A stretch of 53,056 nucleotides of DNA from Streptomyces cucumeris. Its GTDB lineage: Bacteria > Actinomycetota > Actinomycetes > Streptomycetales > Streptomycetaceae. The stretch covers positions 43,403 to 96,458 of the forward strand of contig NZ_JANCLX010000036.1 in NCBI RefSeq assembly GCF_024295805.1, given 5' to 3'. The notes beneath the pieces are model-generated. The model saw nothing but the letters and a program-made list of their open reading frames with translations. It was not told where the DNA came from and did not search any database. Each line of letters opens with the position of its first letter. Within the stretch, counting starts at the first letter, position 1. The position numbers were made by a program, and so were the translations under genes. Below are positions 23,981 to 32,102 of this stretch, piece after piece.

Positions 23981-25582
23981 TCAGTCGACGTTGACCACGA
24001 CCGAATGCCATCCGCTGGCCCCGTCGCGGACGGTGCGGGTGCGCTGCGACGTCTGGAGTTCGCCGGTGCCGTCCGTGGCGCGGACGGTCAGCGTGTGCGA
24101 GCCGCGGGTGGCCTGCCAGGGGATGGACCACTGCCGCCAGGTGTCGCGGGTGTCCTCGGCGGCGAGGTCGGCGTTCCGCCAGGGGCCGTCGTCGATCCGC
24201 AGTTCGACGCGGTGGATGCCCCGGTGCTGGGCCCAGGCGACACCGGCCACCATGACCGTCCCCGACCGGGGCCGCGCGAAGGGCTTGGGGGTGTCGATGC
24301 GGGACTGGGTCTTGATCGGTGCACGGCGTGCCCAGTGCCGCTGGACCCAGTACGGTTCGTCGTCGTCGAACGTGGTCAGCTCGATGTCCTCGATCCACTT
24401 GCACGCGGAGACATAGCCGTAGAGACCGGGGACCACCATCCGCACGGGGAAGCCGTGGCGAAAGGGCAGCGGTTCGCCGTTCATGCCGACGGCCAGCAGC
24501 GCGTCCCGCCCGTCCATCAGTTCCTCGACGGGGCTGCCGAGCGTCATGCCGTCCACCGAACGTGCCACGAGCTGATCGGCCGGGCCGCCCTTCGACGGGG
24601 GTGCCACACCGCATTCGGCCAGCAGCTCGGCCAGCCGTACCCCGGTCCAGCGTGCATTGCCCGCATAGGGCCCGCCGACCTCGTTGGACACACAGGTGAG
24701 AGTGATATGACGCTCTATCAGCTCGCGTCGGAGCAGATCGTCGAAGCTGAGGGTGACGGGCCGGGAGACCCCCTTGCCGTGGATGCGCAGCCGCCACGTG
24801 CCGGCGTCGACCTTGGGCACCACGAGCGCGGTGTCGACCCGGTAGAAGTCCCCGACCGGGGTGAGGAACGGGCTGACGCCGGGAACACGCAGCCGTGCCC
24901 CCTTGGGCACCGGTTTCGCCGCGGAGGCCGGTGCGGGCAGCACGACCGCGTCGCGCGAGGCGATGGCGCCCCGGGTACGGGCGGTGGTGAGCCACCGCCC
25001 GAGCGCACCGGCTCCGGCGGAGGCCACGGCCGCCGTGGCGGCCAGGACGACGAACCGGCGCCGGTCGACACCGGACCGGGCCGTGGCAGAGCTGTCCCCC
25101 GGACCGTCACCACCCGTGGTGAGGCGCCCCGCGAGGACGTACAGCAGAACCGCGCCCGCCAGCGCCCCGGCCACCGAGGGCAGGGCGTCGACTACCCCGG
25201 TGGAGTCCGGGCGGCCCGTCGCCGCCACGGCCCCGACCGCACCGAACAGCAGCACGGCCGCGGCGCCCGCCCGGCGATGCCGTGTCGCCACCATCCCCAC
25301 CACGAGGGCGAAGAGGGCGAGCAACACCAGAATGCCGAGTTGCAGGACCAGCTTGTCATCGGTGCCGAAGCGCCGGACCGCCCACTCCTTCACCGGGGTC
25401 GGCGCAGCGTCGATGGCGGCGCCGCCGACCGCGACGACGGGACCCGCCTGCGGACGCACCGCGGCGGCCACGAGCTCCGCCACGGCCAGCGCCGCGAAGC
25501 CCGCCACCGCGCCGCTCACGGCACCCAGCAGCGGACGCTCTCCCCGAGGGGTTCTTGTCTGCTTCTCGCTTCCCGCACTCAC
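23981..25582 (-). CDS. Membrane-anchored molybdopterin-dependent oxidase (sulfite oxidase family)
   Basis: 533 residues from GTG 25582. About four membrane helices (18-42, 78-100, 105-122, 135-152) precede a DRRRF segment and a further hydrophobic stretch (178-195). The extracytoplasmic oxidoreductase domain follows, with molybdenum-ligating C297 in ITLTCVSNEVGG and pterin-binding sequences MVVPGLYGYVSACKWIEDIEL. The last ~110 residues form the Mo-Co dimerisation Ig-like domain. Substrate is unknown; relatives oxidise sulfite or reduce oxidised methionines. Sited next to sigK and fasciclin, it probably acts in envelope redox homeostasis. Codon use is resident-like. Confidence 0.9.
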   Translation of the reverse strand: MSAGSEKQTRTPRGERPLLGAVSGAVAGFAALAVAELVAAAVRPQAGPVVAVGGAAIDAAPTPVKEWAVRRFGTDDKLVLQLGILVLLALFALVVGMVATRHRRAGAAAVLLFGAVGAVAATGRPDSTGVVDALPSVAGALAGAVLLYVLAGRLTTGGDGPGDSSATARSGVDRRRFVVLAATAAVASAGAGALGRWLTTARTRGAIASRDAVVLPAPASAAKPVPKGARLRVPGVSPFLTPVGDFYRVDTALVVPKVDAGTWRLRIHGKGVSRPVTLSFDDLLRRELIERHITLTCVSNEVGGPYAGNARWTGVRLAELLAECGVAPPSKGGPADQLVARSVDGMTLGSPVEELMDGRDALLAVGMNGEPLPFRHGFPVRMVVPGLYGYVSACKWIEDIELTTFDDDEPYWVQRHWARRAPIKTQSRIDTPKPFARPRSGTVMVAGVAWAQHRGIHRVELRIDDGPWRNADLAAEDTRDTWRQWSIPWQATRGSHTLTVRATDGTGELQTSQRTRTVRDGASGWHSVVVNVD

Positions 25583-25668
25583 ACGGGGAATCCGGGGCGG
25601 GCCACCCGGCGGATTGGTCGATCACCCGATGGTGTGAAACATGCCCCGGCGCCAAGCCGGGAGCCGTC

Positions 25669-25685
25669 CGGCTACGGATAACCCG
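25669..25685 (+). repeat. 17-bp motif, copy 2 (upstream of molybdopterin oxidase)
   Basis: CGGCTACGGATAACCCG, differing in one base from 21743-21759 in the sigK leader. It lies in the 105-base gap before the molybdopterin oxidase, about 90 bases from its start. Confidence 0.35.
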
Positions 25686-25687
25686 AT

Positions 25688-26146
25688 CTACTGCTCCACC
25701 GTGTCATCCACGAAGTACGCGTTGGACGACGGCAGGAACATCATCGCGATGGCACCGTAGGCCACCAGATCGGGGGCGGCCCCCACCAGTTCATCCCAGG
25801 GGTAGCCGCTCATGCTCAGGCTGTTGACGAGGAAGAGCGCGCTGAGCGCGGTGGCCGCGGCGAGCACCAGCCGCGCCCAGTTCTGCCCCTCCCGCATCTT
25901 GACGGCCAGCAGCGCCCAGAGCACGCAGATCACGCACAGGGCGACCGCGGAGAGGGCGAGTTGCTGGACGACCTGGTCCTGGCCCACCTCCTGGCGCATC
26001 TCGTCAAAGCCGGTGGGCTCGATGACGAACGACCCCATCACCCAGGAGACCAGTTGGAGCGCGATGGCCGTGAGGGAGAGGATGTAGGCGGTCTCCACCT
26101 GCTGCGGGCGTTCATCGTGGCGCGCTCCCGGGCTGCGGCTGGTCAT
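25688..26146 (-). CDS. Small four-helix membrane protein, unknown
   Basis: 152 residues, with hydrophobic helices at about 20-42, 62-82, 88-106 and 122-140; no recognised family. The N-terminus is hydrophilic and cytosolic. ATG 26146 has a GGAGAGACGGA-type ribosome site. It is on the same strand as the molybdopterin oxidase, 105 bases upstream, so co-regulation is possible. Function cannot be assigned. Confidence 0.75.
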   Translation of the reverse strand: MTSRSPGARHDERPQQVETAYILSLTAIALQLVSWVMGSFVIEPTGFDEMRQEVGQDQVVQQLALSAVALCVICVLWALLAVKMREGQNWARLVLAAATALSALFLVNSLSMSGYPWDELVGAAPDLVAYGAIAMMFLPSSNAYFVDDTVEQ

Positions 26147-26313
26147 TCCGTCTCTCCTCCGTGAAGGCCGTCCGGCCGGGGATATTCGTCCGTGCCCCTG
26201 GCAAGACCCCCAACCGCGCCCCGCGGTTCCCTCCGCGGCGGTTTCGGAGGCGGACGCTCCGGTGAGTCACCCGCCGTGACCCACCGGAGCCGGTAACGCC
26301 GTGGCCCCCGGCG

Positions 26314-26928
26314 TCAGTTCGGGAGGTGCGCCAGTGCCGAGATCAACTGGACCGGCATGAACAACGGCCAGTGCGGACGGCCCACCAGGTAGGGCACATA
26401 GCCGAGCGAGCGGCTCGCGTCGATCTCGTCGGTGGTCTCGGCCTGGTACACGAGGCGGCAGCCGCCCGAGGTGCCCCGGGCGCGTTCCCACAGGGTCGCG
26501 GCGGGCTTGCGCTCGGCCTCCGTCCGCGGGGTGAGGATCCGGTCCCCGAAGTCGGACCAGGCGAACGGCCGTGAGTCCTTCCAGTCCTCGGCGACGACCG
26601 TCTTCAGCTTCGCCGCCCGCTCGGCGTCGGTCTTCCCCCAGGACGAGGGGACGTTGGTGATCAGGCCGACCGGTATGTGCCGGGCCCGCAGCGCCCGCAG
26701 GTGCTCGGCCGCTCCGGGCATGTACCGGATGCTCCCGTCGTCGGCCGTGTGGATCAGCGTCTCACCGAGGTCGAAGTACACGACCACACAACCACGGTGG
26801 TTCGCCGCGTTGTCACGCGGTAACCGCTCGGCGCCCTGTGCCGCGGTGGCCGACACGGCCATCGCGGTCAGACCACCGAGGGCCAGCAGCAGCCGTGCGG
26901 TGATCTTCCGGGCAGGTGTCCTCGTCAT
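26314..26928 (-). CDS. Secreted HAD-superfamily-like protein
   Basis: 204 residues. An N-terminal signal peptide (about 1-32, basic start then ARLLLALGGLTAMAVSATAA) is followed by a HAD-like fold: motif I VYFDLGETLI with nucleophile D53, motif II LITNVPSS, a lysine in ERKP, and motif IV ETTDEIDAS. Motif I has Gly at the +2 position where phosphatases carry the second Asp, so ordinary phosphatase activity is uncertain; dehalogenase-type members vary here. Exported HAD proteins are uncommon. The gene is monocistronic, with 167- and 165-base gaps on its two sides. Confidence 0.75.
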   Translation of the reverse strand: MTRTPARKITARLLLALGGLTAMAVSATAAQGAERLPRDNAANHRGCVVVYFDLGETLIHTADDGSIRYMPGAAEHLRALRARHIPVGLITNVPSSWGKTDAERAAKLKTVVAEDWKDSRPFAWSDFGDRILTPRTEAERKPAATLWERARGTSGGCRLVYQAETTDEIDASRSLGYVPYLVGRPHWPLFMPVQLISALAHLPN

Positions 26929-27054
26929 GGCGGATGACCTTTTCTCTGTGGGGGGTTACCGGCCGTGTGCGGGCACGGCGGGCTGCCGCGCCATGCACAC
27001 GTCATAGGGTCATACCCCAGGTTCACCGGAATCCTGCATACAACTCTTGGTGAG

Positions 27055-27075
27055 ACCACTGGCATTATCAGTGGT
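27055..27075. promoter_or_regulatory. Dyad operator before the hydroxyproline operon
   Basis: Perfect inverted repeat ACCACTG (27055-27061) / CAGTGGT (27069-27075) with a 7-base AT-rich spacer, 19 bases before the first start codon. A likely binding site for the GntR-family regulator at the end of the locus. Confidence 0.55.
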
Positions 27076-27093
27076 ATATGACATGATGCCGAC

Positions 27094-28269
27094 GTGACTG
27101 ATACGTCTTCCCGTCCCGATGTCCTCGTGATCGGAGCAGGCGTCGTGGGAGCGGCGTGCGCGTATTACTGCACGGCCGCCGGACTGCGGGTGGAGGTGGT
27201 GGAGCGCGGCGCGATCGGCGGGGGCACCAGCGGCGCGGGCGAGGGAAACATCCTGGTCTCGGACAAGGCGCCCGGACCGGAGCTGGAGTTGGCGCTGCTG
27301 TCGTCCCGGCTGTGGCGTGAGCTCGGTGCGGAACTGGGCGCGGAGGCGCTGGAGTACGAGGCCAAGGGCGGCGTCGTGGTCGCCGGATCGGCGGAGACCG
27401 CCGAGGGTCTGCGACGGTTCACCGCGGGACAGCGGGCGAGCGGGGTCCACGCCACCGACATCGGACCGGATGAACTGTTCGCGCTGGAGCCGCGGCTGAC
27501 CCGGGAGGCGGTCGGCGGGGCCCACTATCCGCAGGACGCCCAGGTCCAGCCCGTCCTGGCCACCGCCCACCTGCTGCGCCACGCGCGCCGGCGCGGAGCG
27601 CGGGTCCACTGCGGTACCCGGGTGACCGGTTTCGTACGCGACCGGCACGACGCGGTCATCGGAGTGCGGACCGACTCCCCCACCGCGCCGGTGCGGCACG
27701 CCCGTTGGGTGATCAACGCCGCGGGCACCTGGGCCGGGGAACTCGCCGGGCTGGCCGGGGCACCGGTGCCGGTACTGCCGCGCCGGGGTTTCGTGCTGGT
27801 CACCGAACCGCTGCCACGGGTGGTGCGGCACAAGGTCTACACGGCGGAGTACGTGGCCAACGTCGCCAGCGGTGACGCGGGTCTTGAGACCTCGGTGGTG
27901 GTCGAGGGCACCCGGGGCGGAACCGTGCTGATCGGTGCCAGCCGCGAACGGGTCGGCTTCGACCGCGAGATCTCACTGCCGGTGCTGCGGAGACTGGCGG
28001 CGCAGGCCATCGGGCTCTTCCCCTTCCTGTCCGGGGTCTCCCTGCTGCGCAGCTATCTGGGCTTCCGCCCGTACTGCCCCGACCACCTCCCCGTCATCGG
28101 GCCGGATCCCCGCGCTCCCGGCCTGCTGCACGCCTGCGGCCACGAAGGAGCCGGGATCGGCCTGGCGAGCGCGACCGGCCATCTGCTGGCCCAGCGGCTC
28201 ACCGGGGCCGAACCCGATCTCGATCTCACTCCGTTCCGTCCCCAGCGCTTCGCGGAGGCCACCGCATGA
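27094..28269 (+). CDS. FAD-dependent amino-acid dehydrogenase, DAAO-like subunit (hydroxyproline pathway)
   Basis: 391 residues. N-terminal FAD fold VIGAGVVGAACAYYC with GxGxxG, substrate domain in the middle, and the C-terminal RPYCPDHLPVIGPDP plus HACGHEGAGIGLASATGHLLA that closes the FAD site. This matches the DAAO-type beta subunit of heterotrimeric D-hydroxyproline dehydrogenases, which oxidise cis-4-hydroxy-D-proline to 1-pyrroline-4-hydroxy-2-carboxylate. The GTG start at 27094 is just downstream of the dyad. It is coupled (ATGA) to the ferredoxin-like gene, then the third subunit. Assignment to hydroxyproline rests mainly on the deaminase and epimerase downstream. Confidence 0.85.
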   Translation: MTDTSSRPDVLVIGAGVVGAACAYYCTAAGLRVEVVERGAIGGGTSGAGEGNILVSDKAPGPELELALLSSRLWRELGAELGAEALEYEAKGGVVVAGSAETAEGLRRFTAGQRASGVHATDIGPDELFALEPRLTREAVGGAHYPQDAQVQPVLATAHLLRHARRRGARVHCGTRVTGFVRDRHDAVIGVRTDSPTAPVRHARWVINAAGTWAGELAGLAGAPVPVLPRRGFVLVTEPLPRVVRHKVYTAEYVANVASGDAGLETSVVVEGTRGGTVLIGASRERVGFDREISLPVLRRLAAQAIGLFPFLSGVSLLRSYLGFRPYCPDHLPVIGPDPRAPGLLHACGHEGAGIGLASATGHLLAQRLTGAEPDLDLTPFRPQRFAEATA

Positions 28270-28547
28270 GCACCTCGCCGTTCACCTTCAGCTTCGACGA
28301 CCGGGCCGTCCCGGCGGAGGACGGACAGAGCGTCGCCGCCGCGCTCATCGCCTCAGGCATCCGCTCCTGGCGGGTGACCCGCGTCGAGGGGCGGCCGCGC
28401 GGGGTCTTCTGCGGTATCGGGGTGTGCTTCGACTGTCTGGTGACCATCAACGGCAGCCCCAACCAGCGCGCTTGTGTCATCGAGGCGCACCCCGGCGATG
28501 TGGTGCGCACCCAGGAGGGGGCGGGCCGTGCCGATCTCGCCTGCTGA
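28266..28547 (+). CDS. [2Fe-2S] subunit of hydroxyproline dehydrogenase
   Basis: 93 residues, a plant-type ferredoxin-like electron-transfer subunit. Cluster ligands C49, C54, C57 and C70 are in VFCGIGVCFDCLVTINGSPN and RAC. It corresponds to the small gamma subunit of the D-hydroxyproline dehydrogenase or opine oxidase type. It overlaps the previous stop by 4 bases and runs 20 bases into the next gene, a layout that enforces equal synthesis of the three subunits. Confidence 0.9.
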   Translation: MSTSPFTFSFDDRAVPAEDGQSVAAALIASGIRSWRVTRVEGRPRGVFCGIGVCFDCLVTINGSPNQRACVIEAHPGDVVRTQEGAGRADLAC

Positions 28548-29973
28548 GCCCGGACCCGCCGCCGTCCACGACATCGTGGTGCTGGGGGCCGGTCCCGCCG
28601 GGCTGGCCACGGCCGTGGCCGCCGCGGCGCGGGGTGCCCGGGTCGCGCTGGTGGACGCGGGTCCGCGGCCCGGTGGCCAGTACTGGCGCCATCGCGCCGG
28701 TGACGACGGGGCGGCGCACCACGACTGGGACCGCTTCCGGCGGCTGCGCGACGGTCTCGACGCCCACCGCGACCTGCTGGACCACCGGTCCGGCCATACG
28801 GTCTGGCATGTGGAGCGCACCGGCGCCGGGTTCACCGTGCACACCCTCCACGCGGGACGGCCGTATGAGATCCGCGGCCGGACGGTGGTGGTGGCGACCG
28901 GGGCCTACGACCGGCAGGTGCCCTTCCCCGGCTGGACCACACCCGGCGTCTTCACCGCCGGAGCCGTGCAGGCGCTCCTCAAGGGGCAGGGGGTGGTGGC
29001 GGGGCGGCGTATCGCGGTCGCGGGCACCGGGCCGTTCCTGCTGCCGGTGGCGGCGGGGCTGGCCGAGGCCGGGGCCGAGGTGGTGGGGGTGTTCGAGGCC
29101 GGGCGCCCGCTCGCGTTCGGCCGCCACCCCTTCACGGTGGTCCGCAACGCCGCGAAGCTGGCCGAGGGCGCCGGATATCTGCGGACGCTCGCCCGGCACC
29201 GTATTCCCTACCGCACCCGGACCACGGTCGTGGCGGCCCACGGCACGGACTCCGTCACCGGGGTGACGGTGGCCCGGCTGGACGCCGGATGGCGGACCCT
29301 GCCCGGCAGTGCCCGCACCCTGGACTGCGACACGGTGGCGGTCGGTTACGGCTTCACCCCGCAGACCGAGCTCGCGGTCCAGCTCGGCTGCGCGATGGAG
29401 CGCGACGGGGACGGCAGTCTGGTGGCCCGGGTGGACTCCCGGCAGCGCTCCAGCGTGGACGGGGTCTACGCCGCGGGCGAGGCATGCGGTGTGGGAGGCG
29501 CCCGACTGTCGCTGATCGAAGGCGAGTTGGCGGGGCTGCATGCCGCCTGGGCCACCACGGGCGCCCGACCCGACCGCCGGAGACTGGCGCGGCTGCTGCG
29601 GCGACGGGCCGCCCAGCGGTCCTTCGCGGCCGCCCTGCACCGGGCGTATCCCGTACCGGGCGGCTGGCGGACGTGGCTGGAGGAGGACACCGTGGTCTGC
29701 CGGTGCGAAGAGGTGGACGTGGCGGCGGTGCGCCGTGCGGTGACGGAGCTCGGGGCCACGGATCCCCGCACGGTCAAGCTCTGCGCCCGGCCCGGGATGG
29801 GGCTGTGCCAGGGCCGGGTGTGCGGCTACGCCACCGCCGGGCTGGTCGCCGAGGCCGACGGGCGCGAGGTCACCGCGGACGATCTGCGCGGTATGGCGGG
29901 CAGACCCATCGCACAGCCCCTGCCCCTGGGGGTGCTGGCCGCGGGGGCGGACGGAGCCGGCAACGAAGCCTGA
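28528..29973 (+). CDS. NAD(FAD)-dependent dehydrogenase subunit with Bfd-like [2Fe-2S] tail
   Basis: 481 residues from GTG 28528, preceded by AGGAGGGGG. FAD motif VLGAGPAGLATAVAA (18-32), second dinucleotide fold IAVAGTGPFLLPVAAGLA, and a C-terminal Bfd-like cluster domain with CRCEEVDV and CARPGMGLCQGRVCG, giving a C-x-C plus C-x5-C-type ligand set. This is the alpha subunit of the heterotrimeric D-hydroxyproline dehydrogenase / opine oxidase A family, passing electrons from the FAD subunit. It overlaps the ferredoxin gene by 20 bases. Confidence 0.87.
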   Translation: MPISPAEPGPAAVHDIVVLGAGPAGLATAVAAAARGARVALVDAGPRPGGQYWRHRAGDDGAAHHDWDRFRRLRDGLDAHRDLLDHRSGHTVWHVERTGAGFTVHTLHAGRPYEIRGRTVVVATGAYDRQVPFPGWTTPGVFTAGAVQALLKGQGVVAGRRIAVAGTGPFLLPVAAGLAEAGAEVVGVFEAGRPLAFGRHPFTVVRNAAKLAEGAGYLRTLARHRIPYRTRTTVVAAHGTDSVTGVTVARLDAGWRTLPGSARTLDCDTVAVGYGFTPQTELAVQLGCAMERDGDGSLVARVDSRQRSSVDGVYAAGEACGVGGARLSLIEGELAGLHAAWATTGARPDRRRLARLLRRRAAQRSFAAALHRAYPVPGGWRTWLEEDTVVCRCEEVDVAAVRRAVTELGATDPRTVKLCARPGMGLCQGRVCGYATAGLVAEADGREVTADDLRGMAGRPIAQPLPLGVLAAGADGAGNEA

Positions 29974-30009
29974 GACGGCGGGCGTACCCGTGACAGCACA
30001 ACGCCCACT

Positions 30010-30028
30010 GTGTAATGTGATATTGCAC
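30010..30028. promoter_or_regulatory. Second dyad, upstream of the deaminase gene
   Basis: GTGTAAT (30010-30016) / ATTGCAC (30022-30028), 6 of 7 pairs, 5-base spacer, 60 bases before the deaminase start in a 114-base gap. This suggests an internal promoter under the same or another GntR-type regulator; the sequence differs from the dyad at 27055. Confidence 0.4.
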
Positions 30029-30087
30029 TGCTCCACGAGGACGTCACCACCCACCACACCCACGTCACCCGAGAGTGGAGGCCACTG

Positions 30088-30993
30088 ATGACACAGGTGA
30101 AACCCTGGCACGGTGTGCTCGTCGCGACGGCCCTTCCCCTGCGTGAGGGAACGACCAGCGGACTGGACGTCGACTTCGACACCTATGCCGAGCACGTGAG
30201 CTGGCTCGCCGCGAGCGGCTGTCACGGCGTCACCCCCAATGGCTCCCTCGGCGAGTACCAGACGCTGTCCGACGCGGAACGGGCCCGTGTGGTCACCACC
30301 GCCGTGGACGCAGCCCCCGCGGGTTTCACCGTGATGCCCGGTGTGGCCGCGTACGGCGCGGACGAGGCCCGCGGCTGGGCCGAACAGGCCGCCGGAGCGG
30401 GCGCCGCGGCCGTGATGCTGCTCCCGCCGAACGCGTACCGCGCCGATGAGCGCGCCGTGGTGGCGCACTACCGGGAAGTGGCGAAGGCCGGACTCCCGGT
30501 CGTCGCCTACAACAACCCGCATGACACCAAGGTCGACCTGGTGCCGGAGCTGCTCGCCGAACTGTGGCACGAGGGCCTCGTCAGCGCCGTCAAGGAGTTC
30601 TCCGGGGACATCCGCCGCTACTACCGGATCAGTGAACTGGCTCCCGGTCTCGATGTCCTGGCCGGGACGGACGACCTGGCCATGGAGATGGCGATCGCCG
30701 GATCACCGGGGTGGGTGTCGGGCTACCCCAACGCCTTCCCGCGTGCGTGCGTCGATCTGTGGGAGGCCGCCACCAAGGGCGATCTGTCCGCGGCCCTCCC
30801 GCTCTACCGCGTCCTCCACCCCCTGCTCCGCTGGGATTCACGGACCGAGTTCGTGCAGGCCATCAAGGCCAGCATGGACCTGGTCGGACGCTATGGCGGC
30901 CCCTGTCGGCAGCCCCGTCTCCCCCTCATCCCCGAACACGAGGCGACGGTCCGCCGGGCGACCGAGGCCGCCCTCGCGGAAGGGCTGGGCTGA
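30088..30993 (+). CDS. DapA-family 1-pyrroline-4-hydroxy-2-carboxylate deaminase
   Basis: 301 residues, TIM-barrel class I aldolase family (DapA/NAL). Schiff-base lysine K169 (SAVKEFSGD) and tyrosine Y141 (VVAYNNPHDT) are present, with NGSLGEYQTLS in the phosphate/carboxylate loop. In the hydroxyproline pathway this enzyme deaminates and dehydrates the pyrroline carboxylate to 2-oxoglutarate semialdehyde. The call over plain dihydrodipicolinate synthase rests on the epimerase 3 bases downstream and on the dehydrogenase trio upstream. Confidence 0.87.
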   Translation: MTQVKPWHGVLVATALPLREGTTSGLDVDFDTYAEHVSWLAASGCHGVTPNGSLGEYQTLSDAERARVVTTAVDAAPAGFTVMPGVAAYGADEARGWAEQAAGAGAAAVMLLPPNAYRADERAVVAHYREVAKAGLPVVAYNNPHDTKVDLVPELLAELWHEGLVSAVKEFSGDIRRYYRISELAPGLDVLAGTDDLAMEMAIAGSPGWVSGYPNAFPRACVDLWEAATKGDLSAALPLYRVLHPLLRWDSRTEFVQAIKASMDLVGRYGGPCRQPRLPLIPEHEATVRRATEAALAEGLG

Positions 30994-30995
30994 GC

Positions 30996-31997
30996 ATGCG
31001 CAGCAATCGCGTCTTCCACGCCGTCGACGCGCATACGGAGGGGATGCCCGCCCGGGTCATCACCGGTGGCGTCGGGGTGATCCCGGGCGAGACGATGTTC
31101 GACCGGCGCCGGCACTTCGTGGACCACCTCGACCACATCCGCAAGCTGCTGATGAACGAGCCGCGCGGCCACTCGGCGATGAGCGGGGCGATCCTCCAGC
31201 CGCCCACCCGCCCGGACGCCGACTTCGGTGTGCTGTTCATCGAGACCTCCGGATGTCTGCCGATGTGCGGGCACGGCACCATCGGGGTGGCCACGGTCCT
31301 GGTGGAGACCGGGATGGTGGAGGTGCACGAGCCCGTGGCCACCATCCGGCTGGACACTCCGGCCGGGCTGGTGGTCGTCGACGTGGCGGTGGCGGACGGG
31401 GCCGCCCGCTCGGTGACCCTGCGCAACGTCCCCGCGTTCGCGCTCGCCCTGGACCGGACCGTCAAGGCCGGTCCGTGGGGGGAGATCGGCTACGACATGG
31501 CGTACGGCGGCAATTTCTACGCCATCGCCGAGCTGGCGGACCTCGGGATCCCGTTCGACCGGGCGCACAAGAACCAGATCATGGACGCGGGGCTCGCCCT
31601 GATGGACGCCATCAACGGCCAGGACCGCCCCGTGCACCCGGGCAACCCCGAGATCAGCGGGGTGCACCATGTGTATCTCGCCGCCCCCGGATCCACGGCC
31701 GCCCACTCCCGGCACGCCATGGTCATCCACCCGGGGATGTTCGACCGCTCCCCCTGCGGCACCGGCACCAGCGCCCGGATGGCACAGTTGCACGCCCGTG
31801 GACTGCTGCCGCTGCACACCGAGTTCCGCAACGAGTCGTTCATCGGCACCCACTTCATCGGCACCCTCGTGGAACGGACCGAGGTGGCAGGAGTGGATGC
31901 GGTGATACCCACCGTGACCGGCCGGGCGTGGATCACGGGCACCGCCCAGTACCACTACGACCCGGACGACCCGTTCCCGGAAGGGTTCGAACTCTGA
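30996..31997 (+). CDS. 4-Hydroxyproline 2-epimerase (proline racemase family)
   Basis: 333 residues, the family's usual length. The two catalytic cysteines are present: C91 in LPMCGHGTIG and C254 in RSPCGTGTSARMA. Having both Cys marks a true epimerase or racemase and not a 3-hydroxyproline dehydratase, where one is Thr or Ser. It converts trans-4-hydroxy-L-proline to cis-4-hydroxy-D-proline, the substrate of the dehydrogenase encoded upstream. It starts 3 bases after the deaminase stop, so it is in the same transcript. Confidence 0.9.
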   Translation: MRSNRVFHAVDAHTEGMPARVITGGVGVIPGETMFDRRRHFVDHLDHIRKLLMNEPRGHSAMSGAILQPPTRPDADFGVLFIETSGCLPMCGHGTIGVATVLVETGMVEVHEPVATIRLDTPAGLVVVDVAVADGAARSVTLRNVPAFALALDRTVKAGPWGEIGYDMAYGGNFYAIAELADLGIPFDRAHKNQIMDAGLALMDAINGQDRPVHPGNPEISGVHHVYLAAPGSTAAHSRHAMVIHPGMFDRSPCGTGTSARMAQLHARGLLPLHTEFRNESFIGTHFIGTLVERTEVAGVDAVIPTVTGRAWITGTAQYHYDPDDPFPEGFEL

Positions 31998-32102
31998 CCA
32001 GCGTGCCACCGCACCACGGACACCCGGGGGCGGGCGGGACGTCCGTTCCGTATCGCCCCGCGGGATAGGCTTGGGCGGCCGAGCCAGTGAGGGAGACCGA
32101 AG

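Noticed and set aside
25590..25616. A second SigK-like promoter before the molybdopterin oxidase (CAATCC and CCGGAT on the minus strand)
   Set aside because: The spacer is only 15 bases and the -10 would lie 7 bases from the start codon; too far from the 18-base arrangement at sigK to call.
23084..25681. An 865-codon plus-strand frame opposite the fasciclin and molybdopterin oxidase genes
   Set aside because: The opposing genes have clear domains, and this translation has none; GC-skewed shadow frame.
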